Below are positions 26,117 to 35,865 of a stretch of DNA of 64,000 nt, piece by piece (position 1 is the stretch's first letter; each line of letters begins with the position of its first letter). The notes beneath the pieces were generated by a model that ran no database searches, was not told where the DNA came from, and was given only the letters and a program-made list of their open reading frames with translations. The stretch comes from Ruegeria spongiae. Its GTDB lineage: Bacteria > Pseudomonadota > Alphaproteobacteria > Rhodobacterales > Rhodobacteraceae. The DNA is taken from positions 1-64,000 of the forward strand of contig NZ_JAMFMB010000013.1 in NCBI RefSeq assembly GCF_023502395.1, read 5' to 3'. The position numbers and the translations under genes were made by a program.

Positions 26117-27172
26117 ATGAAGCATAGCATCAAAATTCTGGCCGGTTGTGTTGCCACAGCATGTGCGGCTGGCAGCGTGTCCGCGCAAGATGCGCCATGG
26201 TGGCCATTTACTGCGGAAGATTGGACAAGCGGCGAGGCGGTTCCGATCGAATATGAGCCTACAGAGACACCGACGAAAAAGTGGAAGCTTTGCGCCGTCT
26301 ATCCCCACATCAAAGACAGCTGGTGGATTGCCGTGAATTACGGCCAAGTCTCCGAGGCACAGCGCCAAGGCGCCGAGCTGACAATTTTCGAAGCGGGTGG
26401 CTATACCAACCTCAATCAGCAGATTTCGCAGTTTGACGATTGCGTCGCCCTTGGAGCAGACGCCATTCTGGTCTCGGTGATCTCTGAGGCCGGGCTTGCC
26501 AATCAGATCGAAGAAGCCACAAACAATGGCACTGTTATCGTTGGTGTCGGCAACCCGATTTTTGAAGCCAAAGTCACCAGCAAGATCTTTACCGATCAAG
26601 AGCTGATGGGATTCACCGGCGGGCAACTGGTTCGCGAGATGTTCGGCGAAGATCCGGCGCGTGTCGTGCAATTCCCCGGACCGCAAGGTGCAGGGTGGGC
26701 CGAAAGCAGCGCGGCCGGGTTCCGGCGCGCGGTCGAAGGGTCCGAAATCGAAATTCTCGAGGATAAATACGGCGACACCGGAAAGAGCGTGCAGCTCAGA
26801 CTGGTTGAAGACGCGTTGCAGGCCCATGATGATGTCGACCTGCTTTATGGCGTTGCTGTCATGGCCGAGGTGGCGGTCACCGCCGTCGATGAGGCCGGGC
26901 TTGCCGACGATACCCAGATCGTGTCCTGGTACAGCAATCAGGGCATGATCGACGGGGTGAAGAACGGCACCATCTCGGGTACAGTCACGCAATACCCTGT
27001 CGCCATTGGCCGCATCGGTGTTGATCTGGCGATCCGCGCTCTGGAAGGGCGGGAGCATGCCAAGGAAGTTCATCCCGTGCCACTTGCGGTCACCGCCGAG
27101 AATGTGGGCGATATCGATTTGACCCGCGCCTTTGCGGTCCCCGGTTTCCAGCCGACCTTCAAGGTCGATTGA
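26117..27172 (+). CDS. TorT-like periplasmic binding protein of a sugar-type ABC importer
   Basis: About 351 residues. A signal peptide ends near SVSAQD, and the mature protein has a periplasmic binding fold of the LacI/ribose type. FTAEDW near the mature N-terminus and WWIAVNYGQVSEAQRQGAEL are hallmarks of TorT, the TMAO-sensing partner of TorS. Here there is no TorS/TorR. It is followed instead by a complete ATPase and two permeases, so it acts as a transport receptor. GGGAGGAG precedes the ATG at 26117. The ligand is unknown; relation to TorT suggests a small polar amine or N-oxide, but that is inference. Confidence 0.82.
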   Translation: MKHSIKILAGCVATACAAGSVSAQDAPWWPFTAEDWTSGEAVPIEYEPTETPTKKWKLCAVYPHIKDSWWIAVNYGQVSEAQRQGAELTIFEAGGYTNLNQQISQFDDCVALGADAILVSVISEAGLANQIEEATNNGTVIVGVGNPIFEAKVTSKIFTDQELMGFTGGQLVREMFGEDPARVVQFPGPQGAGWAESSAAGFRRAVEGSEIEILEDKYGDTGKSVQLRLVEDALQAHDDVDLLYGVAVMAEVAVTAVDEAGLADDTQIVSWYSNQGMIDGVKNGTISGTVTQYPVAIGRIGVDLAIRALEGREHAKEVHPVPLAVTAENVGDIDLTRAFAVPGFQPTFKVD

Positions 27173-27272
27173 CGCGGGTCCTCCCCGGGCTCGTCGGTTC
27201 CAGGATACCGGCATTGTTCGACTATCCCAGGACCCGACGCAGCCTCGGGCGGAGCCTGACCAGGACGCTCAT

Positions 27273-28814
27273 ATGACCGACCAGAAATCGCCACTCATCG
27301 AACTGCGCGCCGTAACAAAGAAGTTCCCCGGTGTAATTGCTCTCAAAGACATTGATTTCGACCTTAAAAAGGGCGAAACCCATGTCCTTTTGGGCGAAAA
27401 CGGAGCTGGAAAGTCCACGCTCATCAATATTCTGGCCGGCAGCTTCCCGCCAAACGCGGGAAGCTACTTGATCAATGGTGTTGCCGCAAAGGGTCTGACC
27501 CCCCACAAAGCGCGCCTGTCAGGCATCAGCCCGGTGTTTCAGGAGTTCTCGCTGGCACCTGAGCTGACCGTTATGCAGAACATGTTCCTCGGGCGGGAAA
27601 TTCGCCGTTTGGGGGTTTTGGACAACGCGGCAATGAAGGTCAGAGCCGAAGAAGTGCTTTCAGAGCTTGGGTTCGAGATCAATACAGAGATCAAAGTCGG
27701 CGAGCTTTCACGTGCGCGCCAGCAAATGGTGGAGATCGCGAAGGCGCTTTTGCAGGACGTTCAGGTGCTTATTCTGGACGAACCGACCGCCTCGCTTACG
27801 GACTCCGAGGCCGAGAAACTATTTGAGTTGGTCGAGCGCCTAAAAACTGATGGCTGTGGCATCATTTATGTGTCCCATCGCATGGCCGAGATCCGGAAAA
27901 TTGGTGATCGTGTCACTGTGCTGCGCGATGGGCGGAAAATCGGGACCGTCACCTGCGCCGATACCAGCGACGCAGACATGATCGAAATGATGACCGGTCG
28001 GAAGGTTGACACGCTGTTTCCGAAGGTTGTGCAGAAACCTGGCAAAGAAGCTATGCGGGTTGAAAAGCTGACATCCTCTTGCGGGGGAGTCAAAAATGTC
28101 TCTCTGACAATGCGGCACGGAGAAATCGTGGGCATCGCCGGGCTTGTCGGCAGTGGAAAATCTGAAATTGCACGCCTGATCTTTGGGTTGGAAAGCATCG
28201 CAACGGGCGCGATTTTTCTTGCTGCAAAAACCGAGATCCGAAACCCGTCCCCGCGCAAAATGCTGCGCAATGGTATCTGCTATCTTCCGTCTGATCGGGT
28301 GGGCGAGGGCCTGGCCATGGATCGGCCGATCCGCGAAAACGCAACGATTGCCGCCTTGGACACCGAAAAGTTCAATCTGCGTGGATTAATGCGCAGAAAG
28401 AACGAACGCGATGCTGCCAATAAGGTGGCGGACAGGTTTTCGTTGCGCCCTCTTGATATCGAGCGTCGGGTCGAAGCCCTGTCAGGTGGCAATCGGCAAA
28501 AAGTCATGCTTGCGCGCGGCATTCTGCGCGATGTCGAGGTGTTTCTGTTTGATGAGCCCACCGTTGGCGTCGATGTCGGTGCGAAGGCTCAAATCTACCA
28601 TATTATCAACGAGTTGGTGGAAAATGGGGCGGCGGTGCTTTTGATTTCGTCCGAATTGCCGGAAATAACCAATCTGTGCAATCGGACTTATGTCATGCGC
28701 CTTGGTGAAATCGTGGGCGAATTGCTTGGCGATGAGGTGACCGAGAATAACGTGTTGAATGCCATCTTTGATGACCATACCCGCATGAAGCCTGACGCAC
28801 AGGTGCCCGCATGA
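27273..28814 (+). CDS. Sugar-type ABC transporter ATPase with two nucleotide-binding domains
   Basis: 513 residues. The first domain has GENGAGKST and a modified signature LSRARQQMVEIAKALL with ILDEPTASL. The second has the degenerate Walker A GLVGSGKSE and the signature LSGGNRQKVMLARGIL with LFDEPTVGVD. This is the RbsA/XylG layout, in which the second site is usually the weaker one. The ATG at 27273 replaces a longer open frame. It overlaps the first permease by 4 bases. Confidence 0.92.
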   Translation: MTDQKSPLIELRAVTKKFPGVIALKDIDFDLKKGETHVLLGENGAGKSTLINILAGSFPPNAGSYLINGVAAKGLTPHKARLSGISPVFQEFSLAPELTVMQNMFLGREIRRLGVLDNAAMKVRAEEVLSELGFEINTEIKVGELSRARQQMVEIAKALLQDVQVLILDEPTASLTDSEAEKLFELVERLKTDGCGIIYVSHRMAEIRKIGDRVTVLRDGRKIGTVTCADTSDADMIEMMTGRKVDTLFPKVVQKPGKEAMRVEKLTSSCGGVKNVSLTMRHGEIVGIAGLVGSGKSEIARLIFGLESIATGAIFLAAKTEIRNPSPRKMLRNGICYLPSDRVGEGLAMDRPIRENATIAALDTEKFNLRGLMRRKNERDAANKVADRFSLRPLDIERRVEALSGGNRQKVMLARGILRDVEVFLFDEPTVGVDVGAKAQIYHIINELVENGAAVLLISSELPEITNLCNRTYVMRLGEIVGELLGDEVTENNVLNAIFDDHTRMKPDAQVPA

Positions 28815-29812
28815 CGTCGAACGGCATCTGGCACAAGGCGCTGAACGCGCTTGGCCGGGTCGGGCTTCTTCCACTTCTGGTGTTGTTTGCATTGATCCTG
28901 CTAAGCTTGGTTGAGCCGAGGTTTCTGCGTCAGGCGAACCTTATCAATGTGTTGCGCGGCACCGGTTTTCTGGTTCTGATCGCCTGCGGTCAAATGCTGG
29001 TGTTGATTGTTGGCGGCTTTGACCTCTCGGTTGGTGCCGTTGTGGCATTGTCAAGCGTGGTCAGTGCGTTGACGATGGCGGGTTTGGGCGCCGACGGGGC
29101 GATGAGCGTCTGGACTATCATCGCGTTTGGATTCGCTGCAGGGATTGGTGCAGGCTTGGTCGTTGGGCTGCTCAACGGCCTCTGTGTGACCTACCTGAAG
29201 GTTTCTCCCTTCATGGTGACCCTTGGGACGATGTCCATCGCAGCCGGGGTGGCGTTGTACATTTCGGCCGGGGCCCCGGTTTATGGGCTTCCCGAAGAGT
29301 TTACGCGCATTTTCGGGCGTTACCGTTTTGCGGATCTGCCCATCATCGTCTACACGGCCGCTGCTGCGGCAGCAGTGCTCTGGCTGATGATGAATAAGAC
29401 GGTCTTCGGGCTCTATGTCTACGCGATCGGGGGCGATCCGGCGGCAGCCCGAAATTCAGGCGTCTCGGCTTCGGCGGTTCTGATTTCCTGTTACGCCATC
29501 TGCGGTATGCTCGCCGGCCTGACCGGCCTGTTGCTGACGGCGCGCATTGGCTCGGGTGAGGCGACCCTTGGCAGCACTCTGATGCTCGAAAGCATTGCCG
29601 CATCAGTGATCGGAGGCGTGTCACTGCGCGGCGGGGTTGGTCGCGTTGAGAATGTCGTTCTTGGGGCGCTGATCCTGGTGCTCGTCACCAATGCGATGAA
29701 CCTGATGCGCGTCGACAGCAAAATACAAACCATCGTTATCGGGATTGTCCTGATCCTTGCTGTCGCAGTCGATGCCTGGCGGCAACGAATTCGCGGGCGG
29801 CGGGCGGCATGA
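28811..29812 (+). CDS. Ribose-type ABC permease 1
   Basis: 333 residues with about nine helices, in the RbsC/BPD_transp_2 family. VLIVGGFDLSVGAVVALSSV is the conserved family motif near residue 60, and SVIGGVSLRGGVGR near 265 faces the ATPase. It overlaps the ATPase by 4 bases (ATGA) and the second permease by 4, so the genes are translationally coupled. A heterodimeric membrane channel with the next protein is likely. Confidence 0.92.
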   Translation: MTSNGIWHKALNALGRVGLLPLLVLFALILLSLVEPRFLRQANLINVLRGTGFLVLIACGQMLVLIVGGFDLSVGAVVALSSVVSALTMAGLGADGAMSVWTIIAFGFAAGIGAGLVVGLLNGLCVTYLKVSPFMVTLGTMSIAAGVALYISAGAPVYGLPEEFTRIFGRYRFADLPIIVYTAAAAAAVLWLMMNKTVFGLYVYAIGGDPAAARNSGVSASAVLISCYAICGMLAGLTGLLLTARIGSGEATLGSTLMLESIAASVIGGVSLRGGVGRVENVVLGALILVLVTNAMNLMRVDSKIQTIVIGIVLILAVAVDAWRQRIRGRRAA

Positions 29813-30816
29813 TGCGCGAATTGATCCTCAATACCCAGCTGTCGCAGCGGTTCAACCGCGAGACACTGGCGCGCACCGTCGGCGCCTGCATCATGCCGCT
29901 GATCATTCTGGGGTTGTCGGTGGTTTTCGGAGTGCTGGAGCCTCGATTTTTTACGGGGCAGAACTTGGGCAACATTCTGGTTCAATCGAGTTTTCTGATC
30001 GTTCTGGCCGTCGGACAGATGTTCTCGCTGATCGTACGCGGATTTGATCTTTCCGTTGGTCAACTGATCTCGATGGTCAGCGTCGCAAGTGCGCTGGTCA
30101 TGGCGCATCTGGCCTCAACAATGCCGGAGGCGCCGTTTCTGGCCGTTGCGGTTGGTCTTGGGGCAGGGCTAGCTATCGGGGTTGCCGCTGGGCTGATCAA
30201 TGGTCTCAATATCGCGGTTCTGGAAGTGCATCCTTTCGTTGCCACCTTGGGCATGTTGGGCATTTGCCAAGGCATTGCCTCGACCATCTCGGGCGGGTTT
30301 CCGGTATTTGACGTGCCGGATGTTCTGGCGCGGGCTTTTCTGCACAACAGGATTTTCGGTATACCCCTGCCTGTCGCAACGGCGATCCTGGTCTGTGTGG
30401 TGGCGGCCTTTGTGCTGAACCGAACCGTTTTTGGACGGATGCTCTATCTGGTGGGGTCAAATCCAAGGGCATCGGTCACCGCCGGGATACCGGCCAAGCG
30501 CGTACTTGTCGGTGCCTTTGTGACCTGCTCGCTCATCACCGCGATTGCCGCATTGATGCTGACCGCGCGTACCGGATCGGGTGAACCGCTGATGGGGGGC
30601 GGATTGATGCTGCAATCCATCGCCGCGGCAGTGATTGGCGGTGTGTCCCTGCGCGGCGGTGAGGGGCGTGTGCTGCACTGCGTGATTGGGGGCATCTTCA
30701 TCACCATGCTCTCCAACGGGATGAACATGGTGCGGGTCGAGGGCTATTTCCAGATGATCGTTCTGGGTGTTGTCGTCATCACGGGTGTTTTCCTCGACCG
30801 GTTACGGAAGCGGTGA
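29809..30816 (+). CDS. Ribose-type ABC permease 2
   Basis: 335 residues and a paralogue of the preceding permease. It has LIVRGFDLSVGQLISMVSVA and AAVIGGVSLRGGEGRVLHC. The family usually works as a homodimer or heterodimer; two separate permease genes favour a heterodimer. The hydantoinase A gene starts 27 bases after its stop. Confidence 0.92.
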   Translation: MMRELILNTQLSQRFNRETLARTVGACIMPLIILGLSVVFGVLEPRFFTGQNLGNILVQSSFLIVLAVGQMFSLIVRGFDLSVGQLISMVSVASALVMAHLASTMPEAPFLAVAVGLGAGLAIGVAAGLINGLNIAVLEVHPFVATLGMLGICQGIASTISGGFPVFDVPDVLARAFLHNRIFGIPLPVATAILVCVVAAFVLNRTVFGRMLYLVGSNPRASVTAGIPAKRVLVGAFVTCSLITAIAALMLTARTGSGEPLMGGGLMLQSIAAAVIGGVSLRGGEGRVLHCVIGGIFITMLSNGMNMVRVEGYFQMIVLGVVVITGVFLDRLRKR

Positions 30817-30843
30817 AGTTGGACAGAGCTTTGGAGAAAAAGA

Positions 30844-32931
30844 GTGACGTATGACGTTTGCATAGATATCGGGGGCACCTTTACCGATTGCCTGGTTGCC
30901 GATCAGAATGGCGATATCTCGATCTTCAAGGCCCCCACAACGCCCGGAGAATTCGAAAAGGGCTTCATCGATGTCCTGAATGTCGCCGCCGAAGGTTTCG
31001 GCCTGCAACCCCGCGCCTTTATCGAGCAGATCGCATTGATAGTGCATGGTTCGACCGTTTCCACCAATGCGCTGGTAGAGAAAAAGACCGTTAGAGTCGG
31101 GTTGCTTCTGAATGACGGGCATCAAGACATGCTGGTCTTGCGCGAAGGGCCGCGCAAAGGCGCATTCGAATGGAAGCTCGACTATCCCGAGCCTTACGTC
31201 CCGCGCAACCTCACTCAGACGGTTGTGGGGCGCATAGATGCACGTGGCAAAGTCATAACACCTCTGGATGAGGCGGGCGTTCGTGCCGCGGCGCACCACT
31301 TCAAGGTATCCGGTGTAGAAGCCCTTGCCGTTGGTCTGCTGTGGTCGGTTGTCAATCCCAGCCATGAGTTGCGTGTGGCCGAAATCCTTGCTGAAGAATT
31401 GCCGGGAATTCCCGTCACACTGAGTCATGAGATCAACCCGATGCCGCGCGAATACAAGCGCGTCATCGCTGCCGCCATCGACGCATCGATCCGGCCGATC
31501 GTTCAGACCTATATCAAACGGCTGGAAACGGCGCTGACCAGCGGGGGATTTCATGGCGAGTTGCTGTTGGCCAACTGCATCGGTGGCATGATGCCGTTGT
31601 CTGAAATGCTGCAAAAGCCGATCTACTCGGTGATGTCAGGTCCAACGCTTGCGCCGATGGCGGCACTGGCCCTTAGTGATGAGCCGGACATCATTGTCGG
31701 GGATATGGGGGGAACGACCTTTGACGTGTCCGCCTTGCGTGGCCACCAGTTGATCATAACGCCGGACAGCATGATCCATGACGATAGCCTTGGCATCCCC
31801 AAGGTCGATGTGCGTTCGGTGGGCGCGGGCGGAGGGTCCATCGCCAGCGTCGATATCGGTGGGTTATTGCATGTCGGACCTCAGAGCGCCGGAGCCCGGC
31901 CGGGCCCGGCCTGCTACGGCCAGGGCGGGTTAGCCCCGACTGTTACCGATGCAAACGTGGTCCTCGGGATTGTCGACCCCGACTATTTTCTGGGCGGCAA
32001 GATGAAGTTGGACACCGATGCCGCCATTGCGGCGGTGAGCCAGATTGCCAGCGCTCTTGGCATTGGCGTTCAGGAAGCGGCCTGGTCGATCTATACCACT
32101 GCCAACCACAACATGGTTTCAGCAATCGAGGAAATCACCGTCCGCGAAGGTCTGAACCCCCGCGAGAGTTTCTTTGTGTGCGGTGGTGGTGCGACGGCGA
32201 TTCACATTGCGGAAATGGTCGATATCCTTGGGCTGACAAGCTACATGATCCCTCGTTTCATGGCGGGGCTGTCGGCCTTTGGCGGATTGATTTCGGACAT
32301 CTGCCGCGAGGATAATGCGGTGTTTCTGACATCGGATGCCGCTTTCAATGCCAAGGGGGTCACCGCCACGCTTGGGTTTTTGACCCAGCGCGGAACGTCC
32401 TTCTTTGATGGCGCAGGTGTTGCCGGGGAAAACCGTTCGTTCGAGTTTTCCTTCCGCGGGCGCTATGAGTTCCAGTCGTTTGAGATCGAGGTTCCGTTCG
32501 ACGCTCCGGGCGGGCAGGTGACCGCAGATATGCTTCCCGATCTGGTCGAGGCGTTTCACCAGATGCATGAGCGGATCTATTCGATCCGATCCGACAACGA
32601 CACGGTGGAATTTGTAGCCTGGAAATCCCGCGCGGTGGGCAAGCGAGATGGGCAGGACCTGCTGAACAGTCAGCGCATTGCCCAACAATCGGGGCCGGTC
32701 GTGCCCAAGGGCGCGCGGCAGGTCTATCTGGGTCCTCAGGATGGGAAGCAGAACCTTGCTGTCTATGACCTGCGGGGCTTGGGTGAGAGTGCAACGGTTT
32801 CCGGGCCGTGCCTCGTCGAGAACGAGACCTTCACCGCTTACCTCAAATCTGATCATCACGGTGCGATCGACTCGCAGGGGAACCTGCAGGTTGTTGTCGG
32901 TTCTGACTTGGTAAAGGAGACGCAGGAATGA
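30844..32931 (+). CDS. hyuA: Hydantoinase/oxoprolinase A subunit
   Basis: 695 residues, full length for HyuA, with a GTG start preceded by GGAGAAA. The ATPase-like fold shows IDIGGTFTDCLV at the N-terminus, VSTNALVEKK, SGPTLAPMAALAL, GDMGGTTFDVS and SVGAGGGSIASVD. HyuA/HyuB complexes use ATP to open cyclic amides (N-methylhydantoin, 5-oxoproline) or, in relatives, carboxylate ketones. It overlaps the HyuB gene by 4 bases. Placed after an importer and before a transaminase, it probably activates or opens the imported compound. Confidence 0.9.
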   Translation: MTYDVCIDIGGTFTDCLVADQNGDISIFKAPTTPGEFEKGFIDVLNVAAEGFGLQPRAFIEQIALIVHGSTVSTNALVEKKTVRVGLLLNDGHQDMLVLREGPRKGAFEWKLDYPEPYVPRNLTQTVVGRIDARGKVITPLDEAGVRAAAHHFKVSGVEALAVGLLWSVVNPSHELRVAEILAEELPGIPVTLSHEINPMPREYKRVIAAAIDASIRPIVQTYIKRLETALTSGGFHGELLLANCIGGMMPLSEMLQKPIYSVMSGPTLAPMAALALSDEPDIIVGDMGGTTFDVSALRGHQLIITPDSMIHDDSLGIPKVDVRSVGAGGGSIASVDIGGLLHVGPQSAGARPGPACYGQGGLAPTVTDANVVLGIVDPDYFLGGKMKLDTDAAIAAVSQIASALGIGVQEAAWSIYTTANHNMVSAIEEITVREGLNPRESFFVCGGGATAIHIAEMVDILGLTSYMIPRFMAGLSAFGGLISDICREDNAVFLTSDAAFNAKGVTATLGFLTQRGTSFFDGAGVAGENRSFEFSFRGRYEFQSFEIEVPFDAPGGQVTADMLPDLVEAFHQMHERIYSIRSDNDTVEFVAWKSRAVGKRDGQDLLNSQRIAQQSGPVVPKGARQVYLGPQDGKQNLAVYDLRGLGESATVSGPCLVENETFTAYLKSDHHGAIDSQGNLQVVVGSDLVKETQE

Positions 32932-34742
32932 CCCGAGAATACGATGCCTCGCCCGATGCCAAACGCCGGATTGACCCGTTCATGGTCGCGGTGCTCAAAA
33001 GCAGGTTCGAAGCGATTGTGCGCGAGATGAGCCTGGTCGTCATGCGGGCAAGCCGGTCGGCGGTGATCAAAAATGCCCGCGACTTTTCCTGTGCGATCCT
33101 CACCTTTGAACATGAGCTTGTCACGGTCGAGGATGCCCTGCCCATCCACGTGATGTCGATGGATATGGCGACGCGGCCACTGACCGATCATTTCGACGAT
33201 ATCGAAGACGGTGACATTTTCATCAACAATTGCCCCTATACCGGCGGAACGCATCATGCCGATCTGATCATGGCGATGCCGGTTTTTATCGAAGGCACCC
33301 CCCGGTTCTGGGCGGTCGCACTGTCCCATCATGCGGATACCGGCGCGCCCGCGCCGTCGACCTATTTGCCCTTTGCCAAGAACATTTTCGAAGAGGGGAT
33401 GCATTTCCCCTGCGTCCGCCTAGTGCGGAAAGGCGAAGTGCGCGACGACATCCTGCGGATCGGGACAATGCGCAACAGGGTGCCGGATCTCTGGTTAGGT
33501 GATGTGCATGCCCAGTTGGGAGCGTGCCGTACCGGGGCACGGCGGATCGAAGAACTGTGCACACGCTATTCCGAGCAAACGGTTCTGGATTTTATCGCAG
33601 ACTGGTTCGACTATGGGGCCCGGCGCGCGGCAGCGGCGATTTCGGCGCTGCCGAAAGGCACCTATTCCTACAGCATCAAACACGATCCGGTGCCCGGTGT
33701 TGCCGATGACGGTATACCGGTCAATGTGGCTGTCCACGTCGACCCTGAGGCGGGCGAAATCATAGTAGATGCGCGCGATAATATCGATTGCGTCGAGGGT
33801 GGGCTGAACCTTTCCGCGAATACCGCCACCGGGTCGTGCCGGATCGGTGTGTTCAACAATCTCGACGCCTCAATTCCTCATAACGAAGGCGCAAAATCCC
33901 GGGTGAAGGTGCGCCTGCGCAAGGGCTGCGTTGTCGGCGAGCCCAGCTATCCCGTTGGCACCTCGGTCGCGACGACCAACGTCAACGACAGGTTGATGAT
34001 CGCAGGCAACGCCGTCTTCTCAGAGATGGGCGCCCCCTATGGCCAGGCGGAAAGCGGTTCGCACCTGCCTGCAGGGGTGGGGGTCATCTCGGGGGCTGAT
34101 CCGTTCAAGGGCGGTAAAACCTACGTCAATCAGGTTTTTGTCGGGTATGCCGCTGGCGGGGCCAACCATGGTCATGATGGCTGGCTGACCTATTGCGGCG
34201 CTGCAAATGCCGGTCTGATCCAGCTCGACAGTGTCGAGGTGGACGAAAGCATGTATCCGATCCTCATCGAAGAGCGCGGCGTGTTGCAGGACAGCCAGGG
34301 CGCGGGCGAATTCGAAGGTGCGCCTGCAATGTATGGTCTGTTCCGTCCCATCGGGCATGACATGACCATCGCTTATGCGGCTGATGGCACAACCTTCCCA
34401 CCGCGCGGCGTGCTGGGCGGCGGCGATGGCAAGGCAAGCCTGACACGGCGCATTGATGCAGACGGATCGACCGAGGACCTGCCCGCCTTTGCCGAAGAGA
34501 TCATTCCCGACGGTTCCAAGCTGTATTTCACGGCGTGCGCGGGGGCCGGTTATGGCCCTCCGTCGCGGCGTGATCCGCAGCGGGTCGCGGACACGGTCAA
34601 TCGCGGCTGGTTGTCACAAGCACGCGCAACACAGGACTACGGCGTGGCCTTCGAAGATGGTGCTGAGCCCGGTGTATTGCAGGTCGATGAGACCGCCACC
34701 GACGCCATGCGCAAATCCGCCTCAGAGAAGGCGCGCCCATGA
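32928..34742 (+). CDS. hyuB: Hydantoinase/oxoprolinase B subunit
   Basis: 604 residues. Typical HyuB blocks are present: SLVVMRASRSAVIKNARDFS, IHVMSMDMATRPL, DGDIFINNCPYTGGTHHADL (metal/substrate region) and ALSHHADTGAPAPSTYLPFA. The C-terminal part has GSGAGYGPP-like glycine-rich sequence (AGAGYGPPSRRDPQRVADTV), usual for the family. It forms the catalytic partner of HyuA and overlaps both neighbours by 4 bases. Confidence 0.9.
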   Translation: MTREYDASPDAKRRIDPFMVAVLKSRFEAIVREMSLVVMRASRSAVIKNARDFSCAILTFEHELVTVEDALPIHVMSMDMATRPLTDHFDDIEDGDIFINNCPYTGGTHHADLIMAMPVFIEGTPRFWAVALSHHADTGAPAPSTYLPFAKNIFEEGMHFPCVRLVRKGEVRDDILRIGTMRNRVPDLWLGDVHAQLGACRTGARRIEELCTRYSEQTVLDFIADWFDYGARRAAAAISALPKGTYSYSIKHDPVPGVADDGIPVNVAVHVDPEAGEIIVDARDNIDCVEGGLNLSANTATGSCRIGVFNNLDASIPHNEGAKSRVKVRLRKGCVVGEPSYPVGTSVATTNVNDRLMIAGNAVFSEMGAPYGQAESGSHLPAGVGVISGADPFKGGKTYVNQVFVGYAAGGANHGHDGWLTYCGAANAGLIQLDSVEVDESMYPILIEERGVLQDSQGAGEFEGAPAMYGLFRPIGHDMTIAYAADGTTFPPRGVLGGGDGKASLTRRIDADGSTEDLPAFAEEIIPDGSKLYFTACAGAGYGPPSRRDPQRVADTVNRGWLSQARATQDYGVAFEDGAEPGVLQVDETATDAMRKSASEKARP

Positions 34743-35668
34743 CCTTGCCGGATGATCCGCACACGCGCGAGGACACGCCCGAAACCAAAGGGATCGCCTA
34801 TGACGGCGACGCATTTGTTCCACTGGAATCGGCCGTCATTTCGATGATCGATCGAGGTTTCGTCCGGTCTGATGCGACCTATGACGTTACGCATGTCTGG
34901 AAAGGTCGGTTTTTCCGGCTGGACGACTATGTAAACCGGTTTTTTTCGTCGATGCGCGGGTTGTGCATGGAGATCAGGGAAAGCCGGGATGAAGTCAAAT
35001 CCGTCTTGCAGGAATGTGTCGCCCGAAGCGGGTTGCGCGATGCATATGTTCAGATGACCTGCACGCGCGGTGTGCCGCCCGTTGGCTCTCGAAATCCCAA
35101 AGATTGCGAAAATCGCTTCACTGCCTTCGCCCAGCCTTTTGTCTGGATCGCAACCCCCGAGCAGCAAGCCAAGGGGGTCCATATGATCGTGGCCTCAAAT
35201 GAAAGGATATCATCCAAGGCCATCGATCTGAGGATAAAGAACTTCCATTGGCTGGACCTGACCACCGGCATTCTCGAGGCTTACGACAAGGGTGCCAGCA
35301 TCGCCGTGCATCCCGGCCTCGATGGCAACCTGACCGAAGGCGCGGGGTTCAATGTGTTTGTTGTCAAAGGCAATCGCCTGGCGACGCCGGACGGAAATGT
35401 CTTCGAAGGCATGACGCGTCGGACGGTGCTGGAAACGGCGGACCGGCTGCAACTAAAACCCGAGATCCGGGCGGTCGATCCGAGGGAACTTCTGGACGCG
35501 GACGAGATTTTTGTGACCAGCACTGCCGGAGGCATAATGCCGGTGACAATAGTTGATGGCCACGATGTCGGTGCGGGAACAGTTGGTCCTGTAACGCATT
35601 CGGTTCATGATCTCTATTGGTCCTTGCATGAGGGTTCTCAGTACAGTTCGGCGGTTGCCTACAAATAA
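34739..35668 (+). CDS. Fold-type IV aminotransferase, (R)-amine transaminase-like, paralogue 1
   Basis: 309 residues. The PLP lysine is Lys167 in RIKNFHWLDL, and EGAGFNVFVVK and TSTAGGIMPV are the phosphate-cup motifs. FVRSDATYDVTHVWKG followed by FFRLDDYVNRFF, and the KNFHWLDL context, resemble (R)-selective amine transaminases (as in Arthrobacter) more than branched-chain or D-alanine enzymes, judged from memory of those sequences. It would move an amino group between an amine or D-amino acid and an oxo acid such as pyruvate. A close paralogue lies at 48764-49708. It is the last gene of the hyu operon. Confidence 0.78.
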   Translation: MTLPDDPHTREDTPETKGIAYDGDAFVPLESAVISMIDRGFVRSDATYDVTHVWKGRFFRLDDYVNRFFSSMRGLCMEIRESRDEVKSVLQECVARSGLRDAYVQMTCTRGVPPVGSRNPKDCENRFTAFAQPFVWIATPEQQAKGVHMIVASNERISSKAIDLRIKNFHWLDLTTGILEAYDKGASIAVHPGLDGNLTEGAGFNVFVVKGNRLATPDGNVFEGMTRRTVLETADRLQLKPEIRAVDPRELLDADEIFVTSTAGGIMPVTIVDGHDVGAGTVGPVTHSVHDLYWSLHEGSQYSSAVAYK

Positions 35669-35774
35669 GCATCTGAACAGCACAACAGCAGACACCACCT
35701 GAACTTCCGCTTTGCGCGACTGATTCCCGCAGATGGGCCAAATTTCACCCACAAAGAACGTGAAAGATTTGCTT

Positions 35775-35791
35775 TTGCAAAATGTAATTTA
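35775..35791. promoter_or_regulatory. Candidate operator B, before the polyamine-type ABC operon
   Basis: TTGCAAAATGTAATTTA shares the 10-mer AAAATGTAAT with operator A and lies in an AT-rich stretch 75-91 bases before the binding-protein start. The following TAAGTTATTATTAAAA may be promoter. Confidence 0.45.
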
Positions 35792-35865
35792 TAAGTTATT
35801 ATTAAAATCGAACAAAAACAAAACACTTGGCGGCTCTGGCCGACCCAAAATGGGGAGAACAACCA

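Noticed and set aside
26117-27172. TorT as part of a TMAO-sensing TorS/TorR system
   Set aside because: No sensor kinase, response regulator or TMAO reductase is present; complete ABC transporter genes follow.
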